Assembly (NCBI GenBank): GCA_039105265.1 | Contig: JAPFFF010000091.1 | Location: 40,084-104,083 of the forward strand | Length of the DNA: 64,000 nucleotides | Direction: 5' to 3' | From: Tritrichomonas musculus | Lineage: Eukaryota > Parabasalia > Tritrichomonadida > Tritrichomonadidae | Part shown: piece after piece, positions 9,681-21,900 of the stretch | How positions within the stretch are numbered: position 1 is the stretch's first letter | Layout: each line of letters opens with the position of its first letter | Made by a program: the position numbers and the translations under genes | Notes under the pieces: model-generated | What the model was told of the DNA's origin: nothing | Seen by the model: the letters and a program-made list of their open reading frames with translations, nothing else | Database searches by the model: none

Positions 9681-12600
9681 TTGTTCCTTGGCTGAGTTGT
9701 TTCTTGGGTAAGTTGTTCCTTGGCTGAGTTGTTTCTTGGCTGAGTTGTTTCTTGGCTGAGTTGTTCCTTGGCTGAGTTGTTTCTTGGCTGAGTTGTTTCT
9801 TGGCTGAATTGTTCCTTGGCTGAATTGTTCCTGGGCTGAGTTGTTTCTTGGCTGAGATGTTTCTTTGCTAAGTTGTTCCTTGGCTGAGTTGTTTCTTGGC
9901 TGAGTTGTTTCTTGGCTGAATTGTTCCTTGGCTGAGTTGTTTCTTGGCTGAGATGTTTCTTTGCTAAGTTGTTCCTTGGCTGAGTTGTTTCTTGGGTAAG
10001 TTGTTCCTTGGCTGAGTTGTTTCTTGGGTAAGTTGTTCCTTGGCTGAGTTGTTCCTTGGCTGAGTTGTTTCTTGGCTGAGATGTTTCTTTGCTAAGTTGT
10101 TCCTTGGCTGAGTTGTTTCTTGGGTAAGTTGTTCCTTGGCTGAGTTGTTCCTTGGCTGAGTTGTTTCTTGGGTAAGTTGTTCCTTGGCTGAGTTGTTTCT
10201 TGGCTGAGTTGTTTCTTGGCTGAATTGTTCCTTGGCTGAGTTGTTTCTTGGCTGAGATGTTTCTTTGCTAAGTTGTTCCTTGGCTGAGTTGTTTCTTGGG
10301 TAAGTTGTTCCTTGGCTGAGTTGTTTCTTGGGTAAGTTGTTCCTTGGCTGAGTTGTTCCTTGGCTGAGTTGTTTCTTGGCTGAGATGTTTCTTTGCTAAG
10401 TTGTTCCTTGGCTGAGTTGTTTCTTGGGTAAGTTGTTCCTTGGCTGAGTTGTTTCTTGGCTGAGTTGTTTCTTGGCTGAGTTGTTCCTTGGCTGAGTTGT
10501 TTCTTGGCTGAGTTGTTTCTTGGCTGAATTGTTCCTTGGCTGAGTTGTTTCTTGGGTAAGTTGTTCCTTGGCTGAGTTGTTTCTTGGGTAAGTTGTTCCT
10601 TGGCTGAGTTGTTTCTTGGCTGAGTTGTTTCTTGGCTGAGTTGTTTCTTGGCTGAATTGTTCCTTGGCTGAGTTGTTTCTTGGCTGAGATGTTTCTTTGC
10701 TAAGTTGTTCCTTGGCTGAGTTGTTTCTTGGGTAAGTTGTTCCTTGGCTGAGTTGTTTCTTGGCTGAGTTGTTTCTTGGCTGAATTGTTCCTTGGCTGAG
10801 TTGTTTCTTGGCTGAGATGTTTCTTTGCTAAGTTGTTCCTTGGCTGAGTTGTTTCTTGGGTAAGTTGTTCCTTGGCTGAGTTGTTTCTTGGCTGAGTTGT
10901 TCCTTGGCTGAGTTGTTCCTTGGCTGAGTTGTTTCTTGGCTGAGTTGTTTCTTTGCTAAGTTGTTCCTTGGCTGAGTTGTTTCTTGGGTAAGTTGTTCCT
11001 TGGCTGAGTTGTTTCTTGGCTGAGTTGTTTCTTGGCTGAGTTGTTCCTTGGCTGAGTTGTTTCTTGGCTGAATTGTTCCTTGGCTGAGTTGTTTCTTGGC
11101 TGAGTTGTTTCTTGGCTGAATTGTTCCTTGGCTGAATTGTTCCTTGGCTGAATTGTTCCTTGGCTGAGTTGTTTCTTGGCTGAGATGTTTCTTTGCTAAG
11201 TTGTTCCTTGGCTGAGTTGTTTCTTGGCTGAGATGTTTCTTTGCTAAGTTGTTCCTTGGCTGAGTTGTTTCTTGGGTAAGTTGTTCCTTGGCTGATTTGT
11301 TTCTTTGCTGAGTTGTTCCTTGGCTGAGTTGTTCCTTGGCTGAGTTGTTTCTTGGCTGAGATGTTTCTTTGCTAAGTTGTTCCTTGGCTGAGTTGTTTCT
11401 TGGGTAAGTTGTTCCTTGGCTGAGTTGTTTCTTGGCTGAGTTGTTTCTTGGCTGAATTGTTCCTTGGCTGAGTTGTTTCTTGGCTGAGATGTTTCTTTGC
11501 TAAGTTGTTTCTTGGCTGAGTTGTTTCTTGGGTAAGTTGTTCCTTGGCTGAGTTGTTTCTTGGCTGAATTGTTCCTTGGCTGAGTTGTTTCTTGGCTGAG
11601 ATGTTTCTTTGCTAAGTTGTTCCTTGGCTGAGTTGTTTCTTTGCTAAGTTGTTCCTTGGCTGAGTTGTTTCTTGGGTAAGTTGTTCCTTGGCTGAGTTGT
11701 TCCTTGGCTGAGTTGTTTCTTGGCTGAGATGTTTCTTTGCTAAGTTGTTCCTTGGCTGAGTTGTTTCTTGGGTAAGTTGTTCCTTGGCTGAGTTGTTTCT
11801 TGGCTGAGTTGTTCCTTGGCTGAGTTGTTCCTTGGCTGAGTTGTTTCTTGGCTGAGATGTTTCTTTGCTAAGTTGTTCCTTGGCTGAGTTGTTTCTTGGG
11901 TAAGTTGTTCCTTGGCTGAGTTGTTCCTTGGCTGAGTTGTTTCTTGGCTGAGATGTTTCTTTGCTAAGTTGTTCCTTGGCTGAGTTGTTTCTTGGGTAAG
12001 TTGTTCCTTGGCTGAGTTGTTTCTTGGCTGAGTTGTTTCTTGGCTGAATTGTTCCTTGGCTGAGTTGTTTCTTGGCTGAGATGTTTCTTTGCTAAGTTGT
12101 TCCTTGGCTGAGTTGTTTCTTGGGTAAGTTGTTCCTTGGCTGAGTTGTTTCTTGGGTAAGTTGTTCCTTGGCTGAGTTGTTCCTTGGCTGAGTTGTTTCT
12201 TGGCTGAGATGTTTCTTTGCTAAGTTGTTCCTTGGCTGAGTTGTTTCTTGGGTAAGTTGTTCCTTGGCTGAGTTGTTCCTTGGCTGAGTTGTTTCTTGGG
12301 TAAGTTGTTCCTTGGCTGAGTTGTTTCTTGGCTGAGTTGTTTCTTGGCTGAATTGTTCCTTGGCTGAGTTGTTTCTTGGCTGAGATGTTTCTTTGCTAAG
12401 TTGTTCCTTGGCTGAGTTGTTTCTTGGGTAAGTTGTTCCTTGGCTGAGTTGTTTCTTGGGTAAGTTGTTCCTTGGCTGAGTTGTTTCTTGGGTAAGTTGT
12501 TCCTTGGCTGAGTTGTTCCTTGGCTGAGTTGTTTCTTGGCTGAGATGTTTCTTTGCTAAGTTGTTCCTTGGCTGAGTTGTTTCTTGGGTAAGTTGTTCCT

Positions 12601-15219
12601 TGGCTGAGTTGTTTCTTGGCTGAGTTGTTCCTTGGCTGAGTTGTTCCTTGGCTGAGTTGTTTCTTGGCTGAGATGTTTCTTTGCTAAGTTGTTCCTTGGC
12701 TGAGTTGTTTCTTGGGTAAGTTGTTCCTTGGCTGAGTTGTTCCTTGGCTGAGTTGTTTCTTGGCTGAGATGTTTCTTTGCTAAGTTGTTCCTTGGCTGAG
12801 TTGTTTCTTGGGTAAGTTGTTTCTTGGCTGAATTGTTTCTTGGCTGAGTTGTTTCTTGGCTGAATTGTTCCTTGGCTGAGTTGTTTCTTGGCTGAGATGT
12901 TTCTTTGCTAAGTTGTTCCTTGGCTGAGTTGTTTCTTGGGTAAGTTGTTCCTTGGCTGAGTTGTTTCTTGGGTAAGTTGTTCCTTGGCTGAGTTGTTCCT
13001 TGGCTGAGTTGTTTCTTGGCTGAGATGTTTCTTTGCTAAGTTGTTCCTTGGCTGAGTTGTTTCTTGGGTAAGTTGTTCCTTGGCTGAGTTGTTCCTTGGC
13101 TGAGTTGTTTCTTGGGTAAGTTGTTCCTTGGCTGAGTTGTTTCTTGGCTGAGTTGTTTCTTGGCTGAATTGTTCCTTGGCTGAGTTGTTTCTTGGCTGAG
13201 ATGTTTCTTTGCTAAGTTGTTCCTTGGCTGAGTTGTTTCTTGGGTAAGTTGTTCCTTGGCTGAGTTGTTTCTTGGGTAAGTTGTTCCTTGGCTGAGTTGT
13301 TCCTTGGCTGAGTTGTTTCTTGGCTGAGATGTTTCTTTGCTAAGTTGTTCCTTGGCTGAGTTGTTTCTTGGGTAAGTTGTTCCTTGGCTGAGTTGTTTCT
13401 TGGCTGAGTTGTTTCTTGGCTGAGTTGTTCCTTGGCTGAGTTGTTTCTTGGCTGAGTTGTTTCTTGGCTGAATTGTTCCTTGGCTGAATTGTTCCTTGGC
13501 TGAGTTGTTTCTTGGCTGAGATGTTTCTTTGCTAAGTTGTTCCTTGGCTGAGTTGTTTCTTGGGTAAGTTGTTCCTTGGCTGATTTGTTTCTTTGCTGAG
13601 TTGTTCCTTGGCTGAGTTGTTCCTTGGCTGAGTTGTTTCTTGGCTGAGATGTTTCTTTGCTAAGTTGTTCCTTGGCTGAGTTGTTTCTTGGGTAAGTTGT
13701 TCCTTGGCTGAGTTGTTTCTTGGCTGAGTTGTTTCTTGGCTGAGTTGTTTCTTGGCTGAATTGTTCCTTGGCTGAGTTGTTTCTTGGCTGAGATGTTTCT
13801 TTGCTAAGTTGTTCCTTGGCTGAGTTGTTTCTTGGGTAAGTTGTTCCTTGGCTGAGTTGTTTCTTGGCTGAGTTGTTTCTTGGCTGAATTGTTCCTTGGC
13901 TGAGTTGTTTCTTGGCTGAGATGTTTCTTTGCTAAGTTGTTCCTTGGCTGAGTTGTTTCTTGGGTAAGTTGTTCCTTGGCTGAGTTGTTTCTTGGGTAAG
14001 TTGTTCCTTGGCTGAGTTGTTCCTTGGCTGAGTTGTTTCTTGGCTGAGTTGTTTCTTTGCTAAGTTGTTCCTTGGCTGAGTTGTTTCTTGGGTAAGTTGT
14101 TCCTTGGCTGAGTTGTTTCTTGGCTGAGTTGTTTCTTGGCTGAGTTGTTCCTTGGCTGAGTTGTTTCTTGGCTGAGTTGTTTCTTGGCTGAATTGTTCCT
14201 TGGCTGAATTGTTCCTTGGCTGAGTTGTTTCTTGGCTGAGATGTTTCTTTGCTAAGTTGTTCCTTGGCTGAGTTGTTTCTTGGCTGAGATGTTTCTTTGC
14301 TAAGTTGTTCCTTGGCTGAGTTGTTTCTTGGGTAAGTTGTTCCTTGGCTGATTTGTTTCTTGGCTGAGTTGTTTCTTGGCTGAATTGTTCCTTGGCTGAG
14401 TTGTTTCTTGGCTGAGATGTTTCTTTGCTAAGTTGTTCCTTGGCTGAGTTGTTTCTTGGGTAAGTTGTTCCTTGGCTGAGTTGTTTCTTGGGTAAATTGT
14501 TCCTTGGCTGAGTTGTTCCTTGGCTGAGTTGTTTCTTGGCTGAGATGTTTCTTTGCTAAGTTGTTCCTTGGCTGAGTTGTTTCTTGGGTAAGTTGTTCCT
14601 TGGCTGAGTTGTTTCTTGGCTGAGTTGTTTCTTGGCTGAGTTGTTCCTTGGCTGAGTTGTTTCTTGGCTGAGTTGTTTCTTGGCTGAATTGTTCCTTGGC
14701 TGAATTGTTCCTTGGCTGAGTTGTTTCTTGGCTGAGTTGTTTCTTTGCTAAGTTGTTCCTTGGCTGAGTTGTTTCTTGGGTAAGTTGTTCCTTGGCTGAT
14801 TTGTTTCTTTGCTGAGTTGTTCCTTGGCTGAGTTGTTCCTTGGCTGAGTTGTTTCTTGGCTGAGATGTTTCTTTGCTAAGTTGTTCCTTGGCTGAGTTGT
14901 TTCTTGGGTAAGTTGTTCCTTGGCTGAGTTGTTTCTTGGCTGAGTTGTTTCTTGGCTGAATTGTTCCTTGGCTGAGTTGTTTCTTGGCTGAGATGTTTCT
15001 TTGCTAAGTTGTTCCTTGGCTGAGTTGTTTCTTGGGTAAGTTGTTCCTTGGCTGAGTTGTTTCTTGGGTAAGTTGTTTCTTGGCTGAATTGTTCCTTGGC
15101 TGAGTTGTTTCTTGGCTGAGATGTTTCTTTGCTAAGTTGTTCCTTGGCTGAGTTGTTTCTTGGGTAAGTTGTTCCTTGGCTGAGTTGTTTCTTGGCTGAA
15201 TTGTTCCTTGGCTGAGTTG
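9096..15219 (+). repeat. Long type A array, about 6.1 kb
   Basis: Homogeneous type A composites: ATGTTTCTTTGCTAAG, consensus, usually GGGTAAG, consensus, then a variable run to the next marker. Rare GCTGATTTGTTTCTT units occur with the following unit starting at 11297, 13585, 14353 and 14801. Most of this stretch has no open frame of 75 codons or more on either strand, because GCTAAG units supply frequent - strand TAG stops; only the end of the 15004-16536 frame enters at the right. Confidence 0.9.
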
Positions 15220-17205
15220 TTTCTTGGCTGAATTGTTCCTTGGCTGAGTTGTTTCTTGGCTGAGTTGTTTCTTGGCTGAATTGTTCCTTGGCTGAGTTGT
15301 TTCTTGGCTGAATTGTTCCTTGGCTGAGTTGTTTCTTGGCTGAGTTGCTCCTTGGCTAAGTTGTTTTTTGGCTGAGTTGCTTCTTGGGTAAGTTGTTCCT
15401 TTGCTGAGTTGTTTCTTGGCTGGATTGTTTCTTGGCTGAGTTGTTTCTTGGCTGAGTTGCTCCTTGGCTGAGTTGCTCCTTGGGTAAGTTGTTCCTTGGC
15501 TGAGTTGTTCCTTTGCTGAGTTGTTTCTTGGCTGAGTTGTTCCTTGGCTGAGTTGTTTCTTGGCTGAGTTGCTCCTTGGCTGAGTTGCTCCTTGGGTAAG
15601 TTGTTCCTTGGCTGAGTTGTTCCTTTGCTGAGTTGTTTCTTGGCTGAATTGTTCTTTGGCTGAGTTGTTCCTTGGCTGAGTTGTTCCTTGGCTAAGTTGT
15701 TCTTTGGCTGAGTTGTTCCTTTGCTGAGTTGTTTCTTGGCTGAGTTGCTCCTTGGCTAAGTTGATTTTTGGCTGAGTTGCTTCTTGGGTAAGTTGTTCCT
15801 TTGCTGAGTTGTTTCTTGGCTGAATTGTTCCTTGGCTGAGTTGTTTCTTGGCTGAGTTGCTCCTTGGCTGAGTTGCTTCTTGGGTAAGTTGTTCCTTTGC
15901 TGAGTTGTTTCTTGGCTGGATTGTTCCTTGGCTGAGTTGTTTCTTGGCTGAGTTGCTCCTTGGCTGAGTTGCTCCTTGGGTAAGTTGTTCCTTGGCTGAG
16001 TTGTTCCTTTGCTGAGTTGTTTCTTGGCTGAATTGTTCTTTGGCTGAGTTGTTCCTTGGCTGAGTTGTTCCTTGGCTAAGTTGTTCCTTGGCTGAGTTGT
16101 TCCTTTGCTGAGTTGTTTCTTGGCTGAGTTGCTCCTTGGCTAAGTTGTTTCTTGGCTGAATTGTTCCTTTACTGAGTTGTTTCTTGGCTGAATTGTTCCT
16201 TGGCTGAGTTGTTTCTTGGCTGAATTGTTCATTGGCTGAGTTGTTTCTTGGCTGAGTTGTTTCTTGGCTGAGTTGTTTCTTGGCTGAATTGTTCCTTGGC
16301 TGAGTTGTTTCTTGGCTGAATTGTTCCTTGGCTGAATTGTTCTTTGGCTGAGTTGTTCCTTGGCTGAGTTGTTCCTTGGCTGAGTTGTTCCTTGGCTGAG
16401 TTGTTCCTTTGCTGAGTTGTTTCTTGGCTGAATTGCTCCTTGGGTAAGTTGTTCCTTGGCTGAGTTGTTCCTTTACTGAGTTGTTTCTTGGCTGAATTGT
16501 TCCTTGGCTGAGTTGTTTCTTGGCTGAATTGTTCATTGGCTGAGTTGTTTCTTGGCTGAGTTGTTTCTTGGCTGAGTTGTTTCTTGGCTGAATTGTTCCT
16601 TGGCTGAGTTGTTTCTTGGCTGAATTGTTCCTTGGCTGAATTGTTCCTTGGCTGAGTTGTTTCTTGGCTGAGTTGCTCCTTGGCTGAGTTGCTCCTTGGG
16701 TAAGTTGTTCCTTGGCTGAGTTGTTCCTTTGCTGAGTTGTTTCTTGGCTGAATTGTTCCTTGGCTGAGTTGTTTCTTGGCTGAATTGTTCATTGGCTGAA
16801 TTGTTCCTTGGCTGAGTTGTTTCTTGGCTGAGTTGCTCCTTGGCTGAGTTGCTCCTTGGGTAAGTTGTTCCTTGGCTGAGTTGTTCCTTTGCTGAGTTGT
16901 TTCTTGGCTGAATTGTTCCTTGGCTGAATTGTTCCTTGGCTGAGTTGTTTCTTGGCTGAGTTGCTCCTTGGCTGAGTTGCTCCTTGGGTAAGTTGTTCCT
17001 TGGCTGAGTTGTTCCTTTGCTGAGTTGTTTCTTGGCTGAATTGTTCCTTGGCTGAGTTGTTTCTTGGCTGAATTGTTCATTGGCTGAGTTGTTCCTTGGC
17101 TGAGTTGCTCCTTGTCTGAGTTGTTTCTTGGGTAAGTTGTTCCTTTGCTGAGTTGTTCCTTTGCTGAGTTGTTTCTTGGCTGAATTGTTCCTTGGCTGAG
17201 TTGTT
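15220..17205 (+). repeat. Type B block 3
   Basis: This block is a near-identical copy of the right part of block 2 at an offset of 8,112 bp (507 units). Matching landmarks are 7249/15361 (TTGTTTTTTGG unit), 7649/15761 (TTGATTTTTGG unit) and 8993/17105 (edge unit). Similarity begins near 15230 and ends near 17472. The open frame 16229-17080 (283 codons, - strand) has the same translation as 8117-8968, and 15004-16536 (510 codons) is another repeat-derived frame. The unit after the edge reads TTGTTTCTTGGGTAAG here, not TTGCTCCTTGGGTAAG as in the other copies. Confidence 0.85.
16961..17088 (+). repeat. Representative 8-unit (128-bp) type B composite
   Basis: Eight units in order: TTGCTCC..GGCTGAG (16961), TTGCTCC..GGGTAAG (16977), consensus (16993), CCTTTGCTGAG type (17009), TTGTTTC..GCTGAA (17025), consensus (17041), TTGTTTC..GCTGAA (17057), TTGTTCATTGGCTGAG (17073). 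A variant copy with the same first five units lies immediately before it at 16833-16960. This composite recurs in every complete type B block. Confidence 0.85.
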
Positions 17206-17464
17206 TCTTGGCTGAGATGTTTCTTTGCTAAGTTGTTCCTTGGCTGAGTTGTTTCTTGGGTAAGTTGTTCCTTGGCTGAGTTGTTTCTTGGCTGAGTTGT
17301 TCCTTGGCTGAGTTGTTCCTTGGCTGAGTTGTTTCTTGGCTGAGATGTTTCTTTGCTAAGTTGTTCCTTGGCTGAGTTGTTTCTTGGGTAAGTTGTTTCT
17401 TGGCTGAGTTGTTTCTTGGCTGAGTTGTTTCTTGGCTGAGTTGTTTCTTGGCTGAGTTGTCTCT
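17206..17464 (+). repeat. Short type A segment between blocks 3 and 4
   Basis: Only the conserved flank downstream of the type B edge is present, ending at the TTGTCTCTTGG marker at 17457, which is 352 bp after the edge unit at 17105. The next type B sequence follows almost at once. Confidence 0.8.
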
Positions 17465-18976
17465 TGGCTGAGTTGCTCCTTGGCTGAGTTGCTCCTTGGG
17501 TAAGTTGTTCCTTGGCTGAGTTGTTTCTTGGCTGAGTTGTCTCTTGGCTGAGTTGCTCCTTGGCTGAGTTGCTCCTTGGGTAAGTTGTTCCTTGGCTGAG
17601 TTGTTTCTTGGCTGAGTTGCTCCTTGGCTGAGTTGCTCCTTGGGTAAGTTGTTCCTTGGCTGAGTTGTTCCTTTGCTGAGTTGTTTCTTGGCTGAATTGT
17701 TCCTTGGCTGAGTTGTTTCTTGGCTGAATTGTTCATTGGCTGAATTGTTCCTTGGCTGAGTTGTTTCTTGGCTGAGTTGCTCCTTGGCTGAGTTGCTCCT
17801 TGGGTAAGTTGTTCCTTGGCTGAGTTGTTCCTTTGCTGAGTTGTTTCTTGGCTGAATTGTTCCTTGGCTGAATTGTTCCTTGGCTGAGTTGTTCCTTGGC
17901 TAAGTTGTTTTTTGGCTGAGTTGCTCCTTGGGTAAGTTGTTCCTTGGCTGAGTTGTTCCTTTGCTGAGTTGTTTCTTGGCTGAATTGTTCCTTGGCTGAG
18001 TTGTTTCTTGGCTGAATTGTTCATTGGCTGAGTTGTTCCTTGGCTGAGTTGCTCCTTGGCTGAGTTGCTCCTTGGGTAAGTTGTTCCTTGGCTGAGTTGT
18101 TTCTTGGCTGAGTTGCTCCTTGGCTGAGTTGCTCCTTGGGTAAGTTGTTCCTTGGCTGAGTTGTTCCTTGGCTGAGTTGTTTCTTGGGTAAGTTGTTCCT
18201 TGGCTGAGTTGTTTCTTGGCTGAGTTGTTTCTTGGCTGAGTTGTTTCTTGGCTGAGTTGTTTCTTGGCTGAATTGTTCCTTGGCTGAGTTGTTTCTTGGC
18301 TGAATTGTTCATTGGCTGAATTGTTCCTTGGCTGAGTTGTTTCTTGGCTGAGTTGCTCCTTGGCTGAGTTGCTCCTTGGGTAAGTTGTTCCTTGGCTGAG
18401 TTGTTCCTTTGCTGAGTTGTTTCTTGGCTGAATTGTTCCTTGGCTGAATTGTTCCTTGGCTGAGTTGTTTCTTGGCTGAGTTGCTCCTTGGCTGAGTTGC
18501 TCCTTGGGTAAGTTGTTCCTTGGCTGAGTTGTTCCTTTGCTGAGTTGTTTCTTGGCTGAATTGTTCCTTGGCTGAGTTGTTTCTTGGCTGAATTGTTCAT
18601 TGGCTGAGTTGTTCCTTGGCTGAGTTGCTCCTTGTCTGAGTTGCTCCTTGGGTAAGTTGTTCCTTTGCTGAGTTGTTCCTTTGCTGAGTTGTTTCTTGGC
18701 TGAATTGTTCCTTGGCTGAGTTGTTTCTTGGCTGAGATGTTTCTTTGCTAAGTTGTTCCTTGGCTGAGTTGTTTCTTGGGTAAGTTGTTCCTTGGCTGAG
18801 TTGTTTCTTGGCTGAGTTGTTCCTTGGCTGAGTTGTTCCTTGGCTGAGTTGTTTCTTGGCTGAGATGTTTCTTTGCTAAGTTGTTCCTTGGCTGAGTTGT
18901 TTCTTGGGTAAGTTGTTTCTTGGCTGAGTTGTTTCTTGGCTGAGTTGTTTCTTGGCTGAGTTGTTTCTTGGCTGAG
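17457..18976 (+). repeat. 1,520-bp segment between repeated rare markers (type B block 4)
   Basis: The TTGTCTCTTGG marker (17457, 18977) and the edge unit (17105, 18625) both recur at 1,520 bp (95 units). The segment is therefore an extra partial copy of block 3 and its flank, with local rearrangement near 17.5 kb, where the TTGTCTCTTGG unit occurs again at 17537. Type B variants occupy about 17465-18725. The - strand open frame 17356-18600 (414 codons) spans it and encodes the usual repeat peptide. Confidence 0.75.
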
Positions 18977-21900
18977 TTGTCTCTTGGCTGAGTTGTTTCT
19001 TGGCTGAATTGTTCCTTGGCTGAGTTGTTTCTTGGCTGAGATGTTTCTTTGCTAAGTTGTTCCTTGGCTGAGTTGTTTCTTGGGTAAGTTGTTCCTTGGC
19101 TGAGTTGTTTCTTGGCTGAGTTGTTTCTTGGCTGAATTGTTCCTTGGCTGAGTTGTTTCTTGGCTGAGATGTTTCTTTGCTAAGTTGTTCCTTGGCTGAG
19201 TTGTTTCTTGGGTAAGTTGTTCCTTGGCTGAGTTGTTTCTTGGGTAAGTTGTTCCTTGGCTGAGTTGTTCCTTGGCTGAGTTGTTTCTTGGCTGAGATGT
19301 TTCTTTGCTAAGTTGTTCCTTGGCTGAGTTGTTTCTTGGGTAAGTTGTTCCTTGGCTGAGTTGTTTCTTGGCTGAGTTGTTTCTTGGCTGAGTTGTTCCT
19401 TGGCTGAGTTGTTTCTTGGCTGAGTTGTTTCTTGGCTGAATTGTTCCTTGGCTGAATTGTTCCTGGGCTGAGTTGTTTCTTGGCTGAGATGTTTCTTTGC
19501 TAAGTTGTTCCTTGGCTGAGTTGTTTCTTGGCTGAGTTGTTTCTTGGCTGAATTGTTCCTTGGCTGAGTTGTTTCTTGGCTGAGATGTTTCTTTGCTAAG
19601 TTGTTCCTTGGCTGAGTTGTTTCTTGGGTAAGTTGTTCCTTGGCTGAGTTGTTTCTTGGGTAAGTTGTTCCTTGGCTGAGTTGTTCCTTGGCTGAGTTGT
19701 TTCTTGGCTGAGATGTTTCTTTGCTAAGTTGTTCCTTGGCTGAGTTGTTTCTTGGGTAAGTTGTTCCTTGGCTGAGTTGTTCCTTGGCTGAGTTGTTTCT
19801 TGGGTAAGTTGTTCCTTGGCTGAGTTGTTTCTTGGCTGAGTTGTTTCTTGGCTGAATTGTTCCTTGGCTGAGTTGTTTCTTGGCTGAGATGTTTCTTTGC
19901 TAAGTTGTTCCTTGGCTGAGTTGTTTCTTGGGTAAGTTGTTCCTTGGCTGAGTTGTTTCTTGGGTAAGTTGTTCCTTGGCTGAGTTGTTCCTTGGCTGAG
20001 TTGTTTCTTGGCTGAGATGTTTCTTTGCTAAGTTGTTCCTTGGCTGAGTTGTTTCTTGGGTAAGTTGTTCCTTGGCTGAGTTGTTTCTTGGCTGAGTTGT
20101 TTCTTGGCTGAGTTGTTCCTTGGCTGAGTTGTTTCTTGGCTGAGTTGTTTCTTGGCTGAATTGTTCCTTGGCTGAGTTGTTTCTTGGGTAAGTTGTTCCT
20201 TGGCTGAGTTGTTTCTTGGGTAAGTTGTTCCTTGGCTGAGTTGTTTCTTGGCTGAGTTGTTTCTTGGCTGAGTTGTTTCTTGGCTGAATTGTTCCTTGGC
20301 TGAGTTGTTTCTTGGCTGAGATGTTTCTTTGCTAAGTTGTTCCTTGGCTGAGTTGTTTCTTGGGTAAGTTGTTCCTTGGCTGAGTTGTTTCTTGGCTGAG
20401 TTGTTTCTTGGCTGAATTGTTCCTTGGCTGAGTTGTTTCTTGGCTGAGATGTTTCTTTGCTAAGTTGTTCCTTGGCTGAGTTGTTTCTTGGGTAAGTTGT
20501 TCCTTGGCTGAGTTGTTTCTTGGGTAAGTTGTTCCTTGGCTGAGTTGTTCCTTGGCTGAGTTGTTTCTTGGCTGAGTTGTTTCTTTGCTAAGTTGTTCCT
20601 TGGCTGAGTTGTTTCTTGGGTAAGTTGTTCCTTGGCTGAGTTGTTTCTTGGCTGAGTTGTTTCTTGGCTGAGTTGTTCCTTGGCTGAGTTGTTTCTTGGC
20701 TGAGTTGTTTCTTGGCTGAATTGTTCCTTGGCTGAATTGTTCCTTGGCTGAGTTGTTTCTTGGCTGAGATGTTTCTTTGCTAAGTTGTTCCTTGGCTGAG
20801 TTGTTTCTTGGCTGAGATGTTTCTTTGCTAAGTTGTTCCTTGGCTGAGTTGTTTCTTGGGTAAGTTGTTCCTTGGCTGATTTGTTTCTTTGCTGAGTTGT
20901 TCCTTGGCTGAGTTGTTCCTTGGCTGAGTTGTTTCTTGGCTGAGATGTTTCTTTGCTAAGTTGTTCCTTGGCTGAGTTGTTTCTTGGGTAAGTTGTTCCT
21001 TGGCTGAGTTGTTTCTTGGCTGAGTTGTTTCTTGGCTGAGTTGTTTCTTGGCTGAATTGTTCCTTGGCTGAGTTGTTTCTTGGCTGAGATGTTTCTTTGC
21101 TAAGTTGTTCCTTGGCTGAGTTGTTTCTTGGGTAAGTTGTTCCTTGGCTGAGTTGTTTCTTGGGTAAGTTGTTCCTTGGCTGAGTTGTTCCTTGGCTGAG
21201 TTGTTTCTTGGCTGAGATGTTTCTTTGCTAAGTTGTTCCTTGGCTGAGTTGTTTCTTGGGTAAGTTGTTCCTTGGCTGAGTTGTTTCTTGGCTGAGTTGT
21301 TCCTTGGCTGAGTTGTTCCTTGGCTGAGTTGTTTCTTGGCTGAGATGTTTCTTTGCTAAGTTGTTCCTTGGCTGAGTTGTTTCTTGGGTAAGTTGTTCCT
21401 TGGCTGAGTTGTTCCTTGGCTGAGTTGTTTCTTGGCTGAGATGTTTCTTTGCTAAGTTGTTCCTTGGCTGAGTTGTTTCTTGGGTAAGTTGTTCCTTGGC
21501 TGAGTTGTTTCTTGGCTGAGTTGTTTCTTGGCTGAATTGTTCCTTGGCTGAGTTGTTTCTTGGCTGAGATGTTTCTTTGCTAAGTTGTTCCTTGGCTGAG
21601 TTGTTTCTTGGGTAAGTTGTTCCTTGGCTGAGTTGTTTCTTGGGTAAGTTGTTCCTTGGCTGAGTTGTTCCTTGGCTGAGTTGTTTCTTGGCTGAGATGT
21701 TTCTTTGCTAAGTTGTTCCTTGGCTGAGTTGTTTCTTGGGTAAGTTGTTCCTTGGCTGAGTTGTTCCTTGGCTGAGTTGTTTCTTGGGTAAGTTGTTCCT
21801 TGGCTGAGTTGTTTCTTGGCTGAGTTGTTTCTTGGCTGAATTGTTCCTTGGCTGAGTTGTTTCTTGGCTGAGATGTTTCTTTGCTAAGTTGTTCCTTGGC

